The notes: a model not told the origin generated them from the letters alone. A stretch of 64,000 nucleotides of DNA from SPDF01 sp963812085 (GCA_963812085.1 CAWETL010000004.1:1-64000), one strand, 5' to 3'; numbered from the stretch's first letter, positions 15,769 to 25,408 are shown. Made by a program: numbers and translations.

Positions 15769-17544
15769 CTAGCCTCCTCGAGCGCTACTCCCCCACAACT
15801 TCGGCATGATCCGGTAGAGTGACACCCCGCTCAGCGCGAACACGGCGAACCACATCAGCGCCTGCGGTGTGCGCCCGTAGAGCGCGCTCCCCACGCCGAA
15901 GAGCGCCGAGTAGATGAAGGCGCAGCCCATGACCCAGCCCAGGAGCGACTGCGCCATGCTGTCGGGCGAGGGACCGACGCCGGCCTCGTCCATCACCGGC
16001 TTCCAGCCGCGGCCGGCGGGCCGAACCAGCTTGTAGAAACTCACCAGCGTGGCCCGGTCGGTCGGCGGCGAGAGGAACGCCACCGACACCCACACGATCG
16101 TCGTCGCCAGCACCGTCAGGATCAGCACGATGTGCGACGGCAAGGCATGCCCCTCCTTGGCCGCCACCGCGAACCCGGTCGCGATGAGGAACGAGCTCAC
16201 CATCGCCGCGATCTCGGCCCACGCATTCACCCGCCACCAGAACCAGCGCAGCAGGTAAATCAGCCCTGTCCCCGCGCCGATCGAGAGAATCAACTCGAAG
16301 GCCCCCTTGGCGGTGTCGAGCGCAAAGGTGAGCGACGCGGCGCAGATCATCAGCAGCGCCGTGGTGATCCGCCCCGCCAGCACGTAGTGCTTCTCGGTCG
16401 CCCCGGTGTTGAGGAAGCGGCGGTAGAAGTCGTGCACCAGGTACGAGGTGCCCCAGTTGAGGTGGGTCTCGATGGTCGAGCGGTAGGCCGCGAGCATCCC
16501 CGCCAGCATCAGCCCGAGGAACCCGGCCGGCAGGAAGCGCAGCATGGCGGGATAGGCCATGTCGTTCCCGATCAGCTTCGGGTCCACATAGGGGAAGGTG
16601 GACGCGATGTCCGAGAGGTGCGGGTAGACCAGCGTCGAGGCCAGCGCCACCAGGATCCACGGCCAGGGGCGGAGCGCGTAGTGCATGATATTGAAGAGGA
16701 GCGTGCCGCTCACCGCGTCCTGCTCGCTCCTGGCCGCCAGCATCCGCTGCGCGATGTAGCTCCCGCCGCCCGGCTCCGCGCCCGGATACCACACCGACCA
16801 CCACTGCACCGTGATCGGGATGATGAACACCGCCAGTGCCACCGACCAGTCGCCGAAGTCGGGGAGGAGATTGAGCGAGTCGGCTGGGATCTGCCGGATG
16901 AGCCCGGAGAGGCCACCGACCGCCGGGTGCGACAGTGCGAAGTACGCGGTCGCGAAGCTGCCGGTCAGGGTGATCATGAACTGGATCGAGTCGGTCACCA
17001 GCACGCCCCAGAGCCCCGACACCGACGCGAAGAAGATGGTGATCACCGAGCAGACCAGCAGGGTGCGCCCCATCGGCCAGCCGAGGACGATGTTGGCGAT
17101 CTTGGCCGCCGCCAGGTTCACGGTGGCCATGATGACGCAGTTGAAGAGGAGGCCCAGGTACACGGCGCGGAAGCCGCGCAGCATGGTGGCGGCCTTGCCG
17201 GAGTAGCGGATCTCGTAGAACTCGAGGTCGGTCAGCACCTTGGAGCGGCGCCAGAGCTTGGCGTAGAAGAAGACCGTCGCCATGCCGGTGAGCAGGAATG
17301 ACCACCAGAGCCAGTTGTCGGCCACGCCGTTCTCGCGGACCATGTTGGTCACGAGGTTCGGCGTGTCGGTGCTGAAGGTCGTGGCCACCATCGAGATGCC
17401 GATGAGCCACCACGGCGCCGCCCGCCCGGAGGTGAAGAACTCCGTGGTGCTCGACCCCGCCCGCTTGGCGAAGAACAGCGCCGGCAGGAACGAGATGACG
17501 ATGGAAATGCTGATGATGATCCAGTCGATTCTCGCGAGATGCAT
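15769..17544 (-). CDS. Sodium:solute symporter (SSS family)
   Basis: This 591-residue protein has about 13-14 membrane helices and SSS-family features. It opens with IDWIIISISIVISFLPALFFAKRAG, then FFTSGRAAPWWLIGISMVAT with FSTDTPNLVTNMV (the Na+/substrate region), and the mid-protein QWWSVWYPGAEPGGGSYIAQRML typical of the large solute-sodium subfamily. It would import an organic solute with Na+. The substrate is not predictable from sequence. It lies downstream of the CoA-dependent aromatic operon on the same strand, separated by an inverted repeat, so it could import an aromatic acid or amino compound; that is inference. Confidence 0.88.
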   Translation of the reverse strand: MHLARIDWIIISISIVISFLPALFFAKRAGSSTTEFFTSGRAAPWWLIGISMVATTFSTDTPNLVTNMVRENGVADNWLWWSFLLTGMATVFFYAKLWRRSKVLTDLEFYEIRYSGKAATMLRGFRAVYLGLLFNCVIMATVNLAAAKIANIVLGWPMGRTLLVCSVITIFFASVSGLWGVLVTDSIQFMITLTGSFATAYFALSHPAVGGLSGLIRQIPADSLNLLPDFGDWSVALAVFIIPITVQWWSVWYPGAEPGGGSYIAQRMLAARSEQDAVSGTLLFNIMHYALRPWPWILVALASTLVYPHLSDIASTFPYVDPKLIGNDMAYPAMLRFLPAGFLGLMLAGMLAAYRSTIETHLNWGTSYLVHDFYRRFLNTGATEKHYVLAGRITTALLMICAASLTFALDTAKGAFELILSIGAGTGLIYLLRWFWWRVNAWAEIAAMVSSFLIATGFAVAAKEGHALPSHIVLILTVLATTIVWVSVAFLSPPTDRATLVSFYKLVRPAGRGWKPVMDEAGVGPSPDSMAQSLLGWVMGCAFIYSALFGVGSALYGRTPQALMWFAVFALSGVSLYRIMPKLWGSSARGG

Positions 17545-17583
17545 CGAATCCTCCGGTCAGGTGAGAGCTGGCAGGGGCACGAG

Positions 17584-17707
17584 GAACAGCAACGAGGGAA
17601 GGCCGGAAGGGAGGGATGGCGGAAAACGCATTGGCGGTCGCCTGGCACCACCACTGCCTTTTCCGATATTCCCTACCTCCGACCTTCCCTCGTTTCTGTT
17701 GCTGTTC
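17584..17707. terminator. Large inverted repeat at the operon end
   Basis: The left arm GAACAGCAACGAGGGAAGG (17584-17602) pairs with CCTTCCCTCG...GTTGCTGTTC (17683-17707), apart from a four-base bulge. It sits ten bases after the stop of the monooxygenase gene. It may act as a terminator or be a small mobile palindromic element. Confidence 0.55.
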
Positions 17708-17717
17708 AGTCCTCAGC

Positions 17718-19964
17718 CTAGATGCGCGCATTGTAATTGTTCAGCGATTCATACTGATTCGGCCACGCCAGGGCATGCCCCAGCGCATACGCCGCGTGGC
17801 GCGTCCAGTACGGGTCCCAGAGGTGCGCCCGGGCCATCAGCACCAGGTCGGCCCGTCCGGCGGCCAGGATCGCGTTCACGTCCTCGTGACTCTGGATGTT
17901 GCCCACCGCCATCGTCGCCATTCCGGCCTCGTGGCGGATCCGGTCGGCAAAGGGCGTCTGGAACGCCCGTCCATATATAGGACGCTGGTCGGGTATCGTC
18001 TGCCCCGCCGACACGTCCACCGCGTCCACCCCCGCCCGGCCGATGAGCCGCGCCACCTCGACCGATTCCTGGCCGGTGAGCCCGTCGGGATGCCAGTCGG
18101 TGGCCGACACCCTCGCCGTGAGCGGCTTCTCGGCGGGCCACGCCGCGCGCACCGCGCGCACCACCTCGAGCGGGAACCGCATCCGGTTCTCGAAGCTGCC
18201 ACCGTACTCGTCGGTCCGCCGGTTGGTGAGCGGCGAGATGAAGCTCGCGAGCAGGTAGCCGTGCGCCAGGTGCAGCTCGAGGAGGTCGAAGCCGCACTCG
18301 ACGGCCCGCTCGGTGGCCCCCACGAACTCCTCCCGCACCAGGTCCATGTCGGCCCGCGTCATGGCGCGCGGCACCTGGTTCTCCGGCTTCCACGGAATGG
18401 CCGACGCCGAGATGATGGGCCAGGCGCCCTGCTCCAGCGGGCGGTTGTCGCCCTCCCAGAGGAGGCGGGTCGCCGCCTTCCTCCCCGCATGCCCCAGCTG
18501 CATGCCGATCCGCGTGTCCGGCGCGTGCTCCCGCACGAAGCCCACGATGCGCTGCCACCCCGCCACCTGCGCGTCGCTGTAGATCCCGGTGCAGCCCGGG
18601 GAGATTCGCCCGTCGGGGCTCACGTCGGTCATCTCGGTCATCACCAGCCCCGCGCCGCCGATCGCTCGGCTCCCGAGGTGCTGCAGGTGCCAGTCGTTCG
18701 GCACCCCGTCCACCGCGGAGTACTGGCACATCGGCGAGACCACGATGCGGTTGGTGAGGGTGAGGTCCCGGAGCCGGAACGGGGTCAGGAAGGGCGGGGG
18801 ACACCTCTTGCCCGGTGCCACCCGCGTCCCTGCATGATCGGCGAACCACCGCTCCACCCGCTCCACGAACGCCGGATCCCGGGTGCGAAGGTTTTCGTGC
18901 GTGATCCGGAGGCTCCGCGTCAGCAGGCTGTACGCGAACTGCAGCGGCTCGAGGTCGTCGTAGCGTTCGGTGGCCTCGAACCATTCGAGGCTGGCCTGCG
19001 CGGCGCGCTGGACGCTCTCGACGCCCGGCCTGCGCTCGGTCTCGTAGGTCTGGAGCGCCGACTCCACATCGGTCGCGCTCTGCAGCACCTTCGCCAGGGC
19101 GATGGCGTCTTCCATGGCGAGCTTGGTGCCGGAGCCCACCGAGAAGTGCGCCGTGTGGGCGGCGTCTCCCAGGAGCACCAGCCGCCCGTCGTGCCACCGG
19201 CTGCAACGGATGGTGGGGAACTGCCGCCAGATGCTGCGGTTGGCGACGAGCGTGTGCCCCTCCAGCTCCTCCTTGAACAGCGCCTCGCAGTACTTGATGG
19301 TCGCGGCCTCGTCCGCTCCTTCCAGTCCCGCCGCCCGCCACGCCGCGTCGGTCGTTTCCACGATGAAGGTGGACTGCCCCTCGGCATACTGATAGGCGTG
19401 CGCCCGCCAGAGGCCGTGCGCGTTCTGCTGGAAGGAGAAGAAGAAGCTGGGGAAGGGGCGGGAGGTGCCGAGCCACACAAAGCGGTTGGGCCGGAGGTCC
19501 ACCGTGGCGCCGAACTTCTGGGCCCGTGCCTCGCGCACCGCGCTGTTCACGCCGTCGGCCGCCACCACCAGGTCGTACTTCTGAAGCAGCTCCTCGACCG
19601 GCGGCGCCTCGGCCAGCTCCCGGAGGTCGGTACCCAGTTCCCTGGCGCGGTCGCGCAGGATCTCGAGCAGCACCTTCCGCGAAATCCCGCAGAAGCCGTG
19701 GCCTCCCGACGTGATGACCACGCCGCCGATGTGCACGTCGATGTCGCCCCAGCGGTGCATCGCCGCCGCCATCCGCTGATGCGTGGGCCAGTCCGCCTCG
19801 GCGAGGATTCCCTCGGTGGCGTCGGAGAGCACCACGCCGAAACCGAAAGTGTCCTCGATCCGGTTCCGCTCCCACACCGTGACCTGTGTGGTCGGGTCGG
19901 CCTGACGGAGCAGGATGGCCAGGTAGAGCCCGCCCGGCCCGCCGCCGATCACGGCGACCTTCAT
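17718..19964 (-). CDS. Anthraniloyl-CoA monooxygenase/reductase-type fusion (FAD monooxygenase + OYE)
   Basis: This 748-residue fusion begins with a class A flavin monooxygenase domain (VIGGGPGGLYLAILLRQAD; GD motif in LVLLGDAAHTAHFSVGSGTK). From about residue 395 comes an old-yellow-enzyme domain (LTNRIVVSPMCQYSAVDGVP, MQLGHAGRKA, LELHLAHGYLLASFISPLTN, DEYGGSFENRMRFPLEV). This architecture is known from 2-aminobenzoyl-CoA monooxygenase/reductase and the so-called salicylyl-CoA 5-hydroxylases: hydroxylation at C5 of the aryl-CoA, then hydride reduction that dearomatises the ring. ATG at 19964 overlaps the stop of the upstream dehydrogenase by four bases. It is the last gene of the operon. 2-aminobenzoyl-CoA is the preferred substrate given the RidA neighbour; salicylyl-CoA is the alternative. 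Confidence 0.9.
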   Translation of the reverse strand: MKVAVIGGGPGGLYLAILLRQADPTTQVTVWERNRIEDTFGFGVVLSDATEGILAEADWPTHQRMAAAMHRWGDIDVHIGGVVITSGGHGFCGISRKVLLEILRDRARELGTDLRELAEAPPVEELLQKYDLVVAADGVNSAVREARAQKFGATVDLRPNRFVWLGTSRPFPSFFFSFQQNAHGLWRAHAYQYAEGQSTFIVETTDAAWRAAGLEGADEAATIKYCEALFKEELEGHTLVANRSIWRQFPTIRCSRWHDGRLVLLGDAAHTAHFSVGSGTKLAMEDAIALAKVLQSATDVESALQTYETERRPGVESVQRAAQASLEWFEATERYDDLEPLQFAYSLLTRSLRITHENLRTRDPAFVERVERWFADHAGTRVAPGKRCPPPFLTPFRLRDLTLTNRIVVSPMCQYSAVDGVPNDWHLQHLGSRAIGGAGLVMTEMTDVSPDGRISPGCTGIYSDAQVAGWQRIVGFVREHAPDTRIGMQLGHAGRKAATRLLWEGDNRPLEQGAWPIISASAIPWKPENQVPRAMTRADMDLVREEFVGATERAVECGFDLLELHLAHGYLLASFISPLTNRRTDEYGGSFENRMRFPLEVVRAVRAAWPAEKPLTARVSATDWHPDGLTGQESVEVARLIGRAGVDAVDVSAGQTIPDQRPIYGRAFQTPFADRIRHEAGMATMAVGNIQSHEDVNAILAAGRADLVLMARAHLWDPYWTRHAAYALGHALAWPNQYESLNNYNARI

Positions 19965-21106
19965 GCGCCGCCCAGCACTTCGCGGGCAATCAGCAGGCGC
20001 TGGATTTCCGTGGTCCCCTCGTAGATCCGGAGCGAGCGCACCGCGCGGTAGAGCCGGTCCACCGGGTGCGAGGCCATGACGCCGCGCCCGCCCAGCAACT
20101 GCACCGCGCCGTCCACGATCCGCTGGGCCGCCTCGGTCGCGTAGCTCTTGGCCATCGCCGACTCCAGCGTAACGCGCTCCGCCCCCCGGTCCTTGGCCCA
20201 CACCGCCCGGTACACCAGGAGCCGCGCGGCGGCGAGCTCGGTGGCCATCTCGGCGATCCGGGCCTGCGTCAGCTGGAAGTCGGCGAGCGGCTTCCCGAAC
20301 TGCTGCCGGCTCTTCACGTGCGCCACCGCCTCGTCGAGCGCGCGGGCCGCCATGCCGCAGGCGGCCGCCCCCACCGTGGCGCGGAGCCGGTCGAGCGTGG
20401 CGAGGCCGAGGCCCAGCCCGCGGCCGGGCTCGCCCAGGATGTGGTCGGCGGGAACGCGGCAGCGCTCGAAGTGGAGCTCGCCCAAGGGGTGCGGCGCGCT
20501 CATGACCTGCGCGCCGACGAAGGTGAGCCCCGGCGCGTCCGCCGGCACCACGAAGGCGGAGATCCCCTTGGCGCCGGCCTTGGGATCGGTCGAGGCGAAG
20601 ACGGTGTACACGTCGGCGATGCCGGCGTTGGAGATGAACGACTTCCTGCCGTCCAGCACCCAGTCGCCACCGTCCCTGGTGGCGCGGGTGGTCATCGCCC
20701 CCACGTCGGAGCCGGCGTCCATCTCGGTCATCGCGAAGCCGCACATCACCTCGCCGCTGTCGATGGACGGGAGCCAGAGCGCCTGCATCGCCTCGCTTGC
20801 GCCAAGGCGGATCGGCATCGAGCCCAGCGCCTGGAGCGCGTAGACCTCGTCGGCCAGCGGCGAGTGCCAGGCCAGCCCCTCGCGAATGAGCGAGACGGCG
20901 CGGAGGTCGAGCTTCTTGACCGCGTTGTAGAGCCCCGCCGCCGCCAGGAGCGGCACCAGCGCCCGCGCCCGGACCCGCGCCTCGCCGTCGCTGTCGGGAT
21001 CGGGCTTCCGGACCAGCTGGTTCTGGCCGAAGGTGTTGACCGCCGCCGCCACCTGCGAGTGGCGCGGCTCGAGGAACGCGGCGACGGCGTCGAGGTCGGG
21101 CCTCAT
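19961..21106 (-). CDS. Acyl-CoA dehydrogenase
   Basis: This 381-residue protein has standard ACAD features. These are the substrate/FAD motif CGFAMTEMDAGSDVGAMTT with WVLDGRKSFISNAG, the C-terminal helical domain (SRQQFGKPLADFQLTQARIAEM), QLLGGRGVMASHPVDRLYRA and the catalytic-region ending RIYEGTTEIQRLLIAREVLG. It oxidises an acyl-CoA to the enoyl-CoA with FAD. In this operon it probably handles an alicyclic or ring-opened CoA intermediate made after the fused monooxygenase/reductase. It has four-base overlaps with both neighbours (ATGA). Confidence 0.93.
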   Translation of the reverse strand: MRPDLDAVAAFLEPRHSQVAAAVNTFGQNQLVRKPDPDSDGEARVRARALVPLLAAAGLYNAVKKLDLRAVSLIREGLAWHSPLADEVYALQALGSMPIRLGASEAMQALWLPSIDSGEVMCGFAMTEMDAGSDVGAMTTRATRDGGDWVLDGRKSFISNAGIADVYTVFASTDPKAGAKGISAFVVPADAPGLTFVGAQVMSAPHPLGELHFERCRVPADHILGEPGRGLGLGLATLDRLRATVGAAACGMAARALDEAVAHVKSRQQFGKPLADFQLTQARIAEMATELAAARLLVYRAVWAKDRGAERVTLESAMAKSYATEAAQRIVDGAVQLLGGRGVMASHPVDRLYRAVRSLRIYEGTTEIQRLLIAREVLGGA

Positions 21107-21903
21107 GGAAACTTCGGGTCCCGCTTCTCGGTGAACGCCCGGTACCCCTCCTGGTAGTCGGCACCGAGCATCAGCTGCGCCTGCGCCTCCGCCTCGTGGG
21201 CCAGCGCGGCCTCGAGGTCCATGGCCGCCTCGCGGTCGATGGCGTCCTTGGTGGCGGCCAGCGCCTCCTTCGGGCCCCGCGCCAGCTTGAGTGCCAGTGC
21301 CTTGGCGGCCACCATCAGTTCCGCGTCGGCCACGACCTGATGGTAGAGGCCGATCTCCTTGGCGCGAGCGGCGCTGGTGAACTCACCCGTCATGAGCATT
21401 TCGGTGGCGTGGCCGTGGCCCACCAGTCGGGGGAGGAGCCACGCCGCGCCCATGTCGGCGCCGGACAATCCCACCCGCACGAAGAGAAAGGCGATCTTGG
21501 CCCGCTCCGTCGCCACCCGGAAGTCGCAGGCGGACGCGATCACCGCACCCGCGCCCGCCACCGTGCCGTTGAGCGCCGCCACGACCGGACGGGGGCACTT
21601 GCGGATGGCCAGGATCAGGTCGCAGGTGAGCCGGGTGAACTCGCGGAGCTGGTCGATCTTCATCGAGAGCAGCGGCTTGATGATGTCCTCGACGTCTCCC
21701 CCCGAGCAGAAGGCGCGGCCCTCGCCGGTGATGACCACCGCGCGCACGCCGGGCTCGGCACCGAGGCGCTGGAAAGTGTCGGTCAGCTCGCGGTACACCT
21801 CGAAGGTGAGGGCGTTGAGCTTGTCGGGGCGGCTGAGGGTGAGGGTGGCGACGCCGGTGGCATTGTCGAGCGCGTACTTGAACGACTTCGGCGCGATCGT
21901 CAT
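21103..21903 (-). CDS. Enoyl-CoA hydratase/isomerase family protein
   Basis: This 266-residue crotonase-fold protein has VATLTLSRPDKLNALTFEVY at the N-terminus and oxyanion-hole segments GRAFCSGGDVEDI and AALNGTVAGAGAVIASACDF. Hydration or isomerisation of a CoA-bound intermediate in ring degradation is the expected role. At the position of the catalytic Glu of mitochondrial hydratase there is VGLSGADMGAAWLLPRLVGH, so the exact reaction is open. It is translationally coupled to RidA upstream and the dehydrogenase downstream. Confidence 0.92.
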   Translation of the reverse strand: MTIAPKSFKYALDNATGVATLTLSRPDKLNALTFEVYRELTDTFQRLGAEPGVRAVVITGEGRAFCSGGDVEDIIKPLLSMKIDQLREFTRLTCDLILAIRKCPRPVVAALNGTVAGAGAVIASACDFRVATERAKIAFLFVRVGLSGADMGAAWLLPRLVGHGHATEMLMTGEFTSAARAKEIGLYHQVVADAELMVAAKALALKLARGPKEALAATKDAIDREAAMDLEAALAHEAEAQAQLMLGADYQEGYRAFTEKRDPKFP

Positions 21904-22316
21904 ACCAGCCTCCGGTCCTGCGGATGCACCACGGCGGTGGTCTCGATCTCGAGCACCGCGTTCGCGTCCATCAGCGCCGACACCTCGACCAGCGCCATCG
22001 CCGGGTAGTGCGACCCCATCAGCTCCTTCCAGACGCCGGCCAGTTCCTTCCGCGCTGCACGGTAGGCCTTCATGCTGGTCACGTACACCGTCATCCGCGC
22101 CACATCCTTCGGGGTGCCGCCGGCGGCCGCGACGACCTCGAGGGCGTTCATCAGCGCCTGGCGGAACTGCTTCGCGAAGCCCGACTTGGGCACCTTGCCC
22201 GAGGCGTTCCGTGCCGTCTGCCCCGCCACGAACAGGACCCGCGCGCCGGGGTGCGCAAAGAGCCCGTCGTTCCACCCGCTGGGCTGGCCGCGGGGATTGA
22301 TGATGTCGAAGTTCAT
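21900..22316 (-). CDS. RidA/YjgF-family enamine/imine deaminase
   Basis: This 138-residue protein of the RidA/YER057c/UK114 family has ARVLFVAGQTARNASGKVPK, the central FRQALMNALEVVAAAGGTPKD and TVYVTSMKAYRAARKELAGV. The family hydrolyses reactive enamines and imines to ketones with release of ammonia. The fused monooxygenase/reductase of the 2-aminobenzoate pathway yields an amino-cyclohexene carboxyl-CoA (an enamine), so a dedicated RidA here could release ammonia; this link is my inference. ATG at 22316 overlaps the upstream SDR stop. Confidence 0.9.
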   Translation of the reverse strand: MNFDIINPRGQPSGWNDGLFAHPGARVLFVAGQTARNASGKVPKSGFAKQFRQALMNALEVVAAAGGTPKDVARMTVYVTSMKAYRAARKELAGVWKELMGSHYPAMALVEVSALMDANAVLEIETTAVVHPQDRRLV

Positions 22317-23089
22317 TTCGGCTTCTCTCTGCCGTCGAGCACGACGGCCTCTCCGTTCATGGTGCCGGTCTCGTCCGCCGCCAGTACAAGCACCGCCTGC
22401 GCGACTTCCTCCGGCTGGATGAGCCGACCGTCGGGCATGGTGGCGAGGATCGCCGCGCGGGCTTCCTCCGCCGTCCGTCCCGTCTTTCGCACGATGTTGG
22501 TGATCGTCTTGTCGGTCATCGGTGTGTCCACGTAGCCGGGGCAGACGGCGTTGACCGTCACCCCCGTGCCCGCCAGCTCCGCCGCCGCGGAGCGGGTGAG
22601 CCCCACCAGCGCGTGCTTGCTCGCGGCGTAGGCCGCGATGTAGCGCGCGCCCTCGAGTCCCGCCATGCTGGCCACGTTGATGATCCGTCCCCACTTCCGC
22701 TCGAGCATGTCGGGCAGGAAGGCCTGCATGCACAGGAACGGCCCCGTCGCGTTGATGCGGATGATCTCTTCCCACTCCTCCAGCGTGATCCGGGTGATGG
22801 AGGACGAATGCCCAACGCCCGCGTTGTTCACCAGGATGTCCACCGGCCCCAGCTTGTCCTTGGCCACCGCGGCCAGCCGGACGATCGAGGCCGGGTCCGT
22901 CACGTCGGAGCCCGCCGCCCACACCTCGCGGCCCTCTTCGCGGAGCTCCTCCGCCACCTTCTCCACCTTGCTCAGCGTCCGCCCGGCGACCACCACGCGG
23001 ACGCCCTCCCCGGCCAGCGCGCGCACCACTGCGGCGCCGATCCCCTGGCCACCGCCGGTCACCACCGCCGTCTTGCCCTTGAGCCGCAT
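22313..23089 (-). CDS. SDR-family oxidoreductase (3-oxoacyl/3-hydroxyacyl type)
   Basis: This short-chain dehydrogenase of about 258 residues has the nucleotide motif TGGGQGIGAAVVRALAGEG, NNAGVG after ILV, catalytic Ser in NVASMAG, and YAASKHALVG with the YxxxK pair. PGYVDTPMT follows. It should oxidise or reduce a hydroxy/keto group of a ring-derived CoA intermediate. I chose ATG at 23089; a TTG at 23092 is also in frame. It lies nine bases after the stop of the creatininase-family gene. Confidence 0.92.
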   Translation of the reverse strand: MRLKGKTAVVTGGGQGIGAAVVRALAGEGVRVVVAGRTLSKVEKVAEELREEGREVWAAGSDVTDPASIVRLAAVAKDKLGPVDILVNNAGVGHSSSITRITLEEWEEIIRINATGPFLCMQAFLPDMLERKWGRIINVASMAGLEGARYIAAYAASKHALVGLTRSAAAELAGTGVTVNAVCPGYVDTPMTDKTITNIVRKTGRTAEEARAAILATMPDGRLIQPEEVAQAVLVLAADETGTMNGEAVVLDGREKPK

Positions 23090-23098
23090 CAAAGTCTC

Positions 23099-23851
23099 TC
23101 AGTCGTCGGAAAGGAGGGGCAGCGCCGCCTCCTCGAGAATGGCGCCGAGCGCGTCCACCAGGGCGCGCCCCTCGTCGGCGGTGGCGTCGGCCGGCCAGCC
23201 GAAGTAGGCCCGGGGGCCGCCGGCCTCCTCGAAGGTATGCTTGCCGGCGCGGATCGCGTCGGAAATCGAGCGCGGATTGGGCGCGAGCTGCGTCCGGACT
23301 GCGCGCACCAGTTCGGGCCGCTCCGCCAGCACGATGGAGGTCTCGAACCGCCCGGCGTGGCAGGCGCCGGTCTGGAACTCCTCGCCCAGCCGCGCCGCCC
23401 ACGGCTTGCGCGTCAGGTCCGGGAAGGCGACTCTCAACCCGGTGGCGCCGATCGCGGTGACGGCCTGGCGCACCGCGCCGAGGTGCGCGGGGTCGAGGTG
23501 CGCGCTGATGAACACCAGCCGCCGGAAGCCGTGGGCGGCGAGCCCCGCGGCCACGTCCTCGAGGACCGCCGCCAGCGTGCCGGGCGACACGCCGAGCGTG
23601 CCGGCAAAGCCCGCCGCGAAGGGCACCGGGGTGAGCGCCAGCGTCGGCACGATCGCGACCGGCACCCCGCGGACCGCCAGCCGCTCCGCGCCCGAGCGCG
23701 CCATCGCCTCGGCGATGATCACGTCGGTGGAGAGCGGGAGGTGGGGGCCGTGGGCCTCGGTGGCCCCCAGCGGCACGACGGCCACCGCGTGGGCGCGGTC
23801 GAGCGCCGCCACTTCCTCGTACGTCGCCGACGCGAGCCAGCACACCGTCAT
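23099..23851 (-). CDS. Creatininase-family amidohydrolase-like protein
   Basis: This 250-residue member of the creatininase superfamily has VAVVPLGATEAHGPHLPLSTD (metal-binding E-x-HGxHLP-x-xTD) and FISAHLDPAHLGAVRQA in place of the usual GHGGN segment, then GACHAGRFETSIVL with HAG-x-x-ET. The metal ligands from the first and last motifs are present. Family members hydrolyse cyclic amides or act in cofactor maturation. As first gene of the aromatic-CoA operon it may hydrolyse a ring-derived intermediate; the reaction is unknown. The ISAHLDP variation is notable. Confidence 0.85.
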   Translation of the reverse strand: MTVCWLASATYEEVAALDRAHAVAVVPLGATEAHGPHLPLSTDVIIAEAMARSGAERLAVRGVPVAIVPTLALTPVPFAAGFAGTLGVSPGTLAAVLEDVAAGLAAHGFRRLVFISAHLDPAHLGAVRQAVTAIGATGLRVAFPDLTRKPWAARLGEEFQTGACHAGRFETSIVLAERPELVRAVRTQLAPNPRSISDAIRAGKHTFEEAGGPRAYFGWPADATADEGRALVDALGAILEEAALPLLSDD

Positions 23852-23881
23852 CCGAACCTCGATCCACCCGGGAGTCTGCCC

Positions 23882-25408
23882 GTGACGTTCGTGCCGCCGG
23901 AGCGCTTCAACATCGCCGACTACTTCCTCGACGCCCGCGTCCGCGAGGGCCGCGGCGATCGCGTCGCGCTGGTGACCGACCAGCGGACCTGGAGCTATCG
24001 GGACGTGCAGGCGCTGGCAAACCGCTACGGGCACCTGCTCAGGGAGGCGGGGGTGATGCCGGAGCAGCGGGTCATCCTCGCCCTGCCCGACGGGCCCGAG
24101 TTCGTGGCGGCGCTCTTCGGCGTCTTGAAGATCGGGGCAGTGGTGGTGATGGTCAACCCGGAACTCAAGCCCGACGCCATCTCCTATTTCTATCAATACA
24201 CCCGGGCCCGGGTGGCCATCGTCGATCCGGAGGCCCGGCCGGCCTTCGAGGCGGCCCGCGCCGGGGCGCCGCTCCTGGCCGAATTGCTGGTCGTGGGGAC
24301 CGATGCCACCGCCAGACGACTCGAAACGCAGCCCGCCGACCTCGCCACCTTCGACAGCCACCGGGACGACGCCTGCATCTGGCTCTTCTCCGGCGGCACC
24401 ACCGGCCGGCCCAAGGCCGTCCTCCAGACCCACCGCGCCTTCGCCAACACCACGGTCTGCTACGGCCACGGCGTCCTGGGGATCACCGAATCGGACGTCA
24501 CGATGTCCGTGCCCAAGCTCTTTTTCGGCTACGCGATGGGCGCCAACCTCTTCTTTCCCTTCTCGGTGGGGGCTCGCGCCGTCCTCTTCCCGGAGCGCTG
24601 CACCGCCGAGGTGCTCTTCGACAGGATCCGCCGGCACCGCCCCACCGTCCTGGTGAATGTCCCCACGATGGTGAACCAGATGGTGAGCCACGCCGCGGCC
24701 GACTGCCGCCGATCTCTCGTCGCTCCGCCTCGCCACCTCGGCGGGGGAGGCGCTCCCCGCCGAACTCTGGCAGCGCTGGATGGAGCGCTTCGGCGTCGAG
24801 TTGCTGGACGGCCTCGGCACCGCCGAGATGTGGCACATCTTCATCTCGGCGCGACCGGGCGCGGTGCGGCCCGGCACGATGGGGACGGTGGTGCCGGGGT
24901 TCGAGGTGCGGGTGACCGACGACGAGGGGAAGGAACTCCCTGATGGCGAGGTCGGCTGGCTCCGGGTGCGGGGCCAGAGCCGGGCCATCGCCTACTGGCA
25001 GCAGATGGAGAAGACCGCCGAGGCGTTCCAGGGCGAGTGGTACGTGTCGGGCGACATGATCCGGCGCGACGCCGACGGGTACTTCACCTACTGCGGCCGT
25101 GGCGACGACATGCTCAAGGTGGGCGGGCGGTGGCTGGCGCCGCAGGAGGTGGAGAATTGCCTGCTGCAGCACCCGGCGGTGCGCGAGGCGGCGGTGGTGG
25201 GCGTGGTGGACGCGAACGGCCTGACCAAGCCGCACGCCTTCGTGGTGGCCACGGAGCGGAGGGCGGGGCTCGACGAGGAACTCCGGACGTTTGTCCGCGA
25301 GCGGCTGGAGCCCTACAAGCAGCCCAGGGTGGTCGTCTTCCTCGACGCGCTGCCCCAGACGCATCTGGGCAAGGTGGACCGGGGCGGCTGCGGGCGCTGC
25401 CAGGGTAA
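23882..25408 (+). CDS. Benzoate-CoA ligase-family enzyme (probably 2-aminobenzoate-CoA ligase), frameshifted
   Basis: This adenylate-forming ligase activates an aryl acid to aryl-CoA with ATP. Motifs are LFSGGTTGRPKAVLQTH (P-loop), VPKLFFGYAMGANLFFPFSV, LDGLGTAEMWHIFIS typical of benzoate-CoA ligases, YVSGDMIRRDADGYFTYCGR and THLGKVDR with the catalytic Lys. It starts with GTG at 23882, 30 bases from the divergent operon. The frame changes near 24700-24720 (natural continuation ADLSSLRLATSAGEALPAEL) and near 25383, where a missing base would give RALPG-stop at 25408. Both halves are conserved, so I treat it as one enzyme with indels. Confidence 0.82.

Noticed and set aside
17616..20024. An 802-codon plus-strand ORF opposite the aromatic operon
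   Set aside because: It is antisense to the fused monooxygenase/OYE gene, whose motifs are unmistakable; the plus frame is His/Arg/Pro-rich with no domain.
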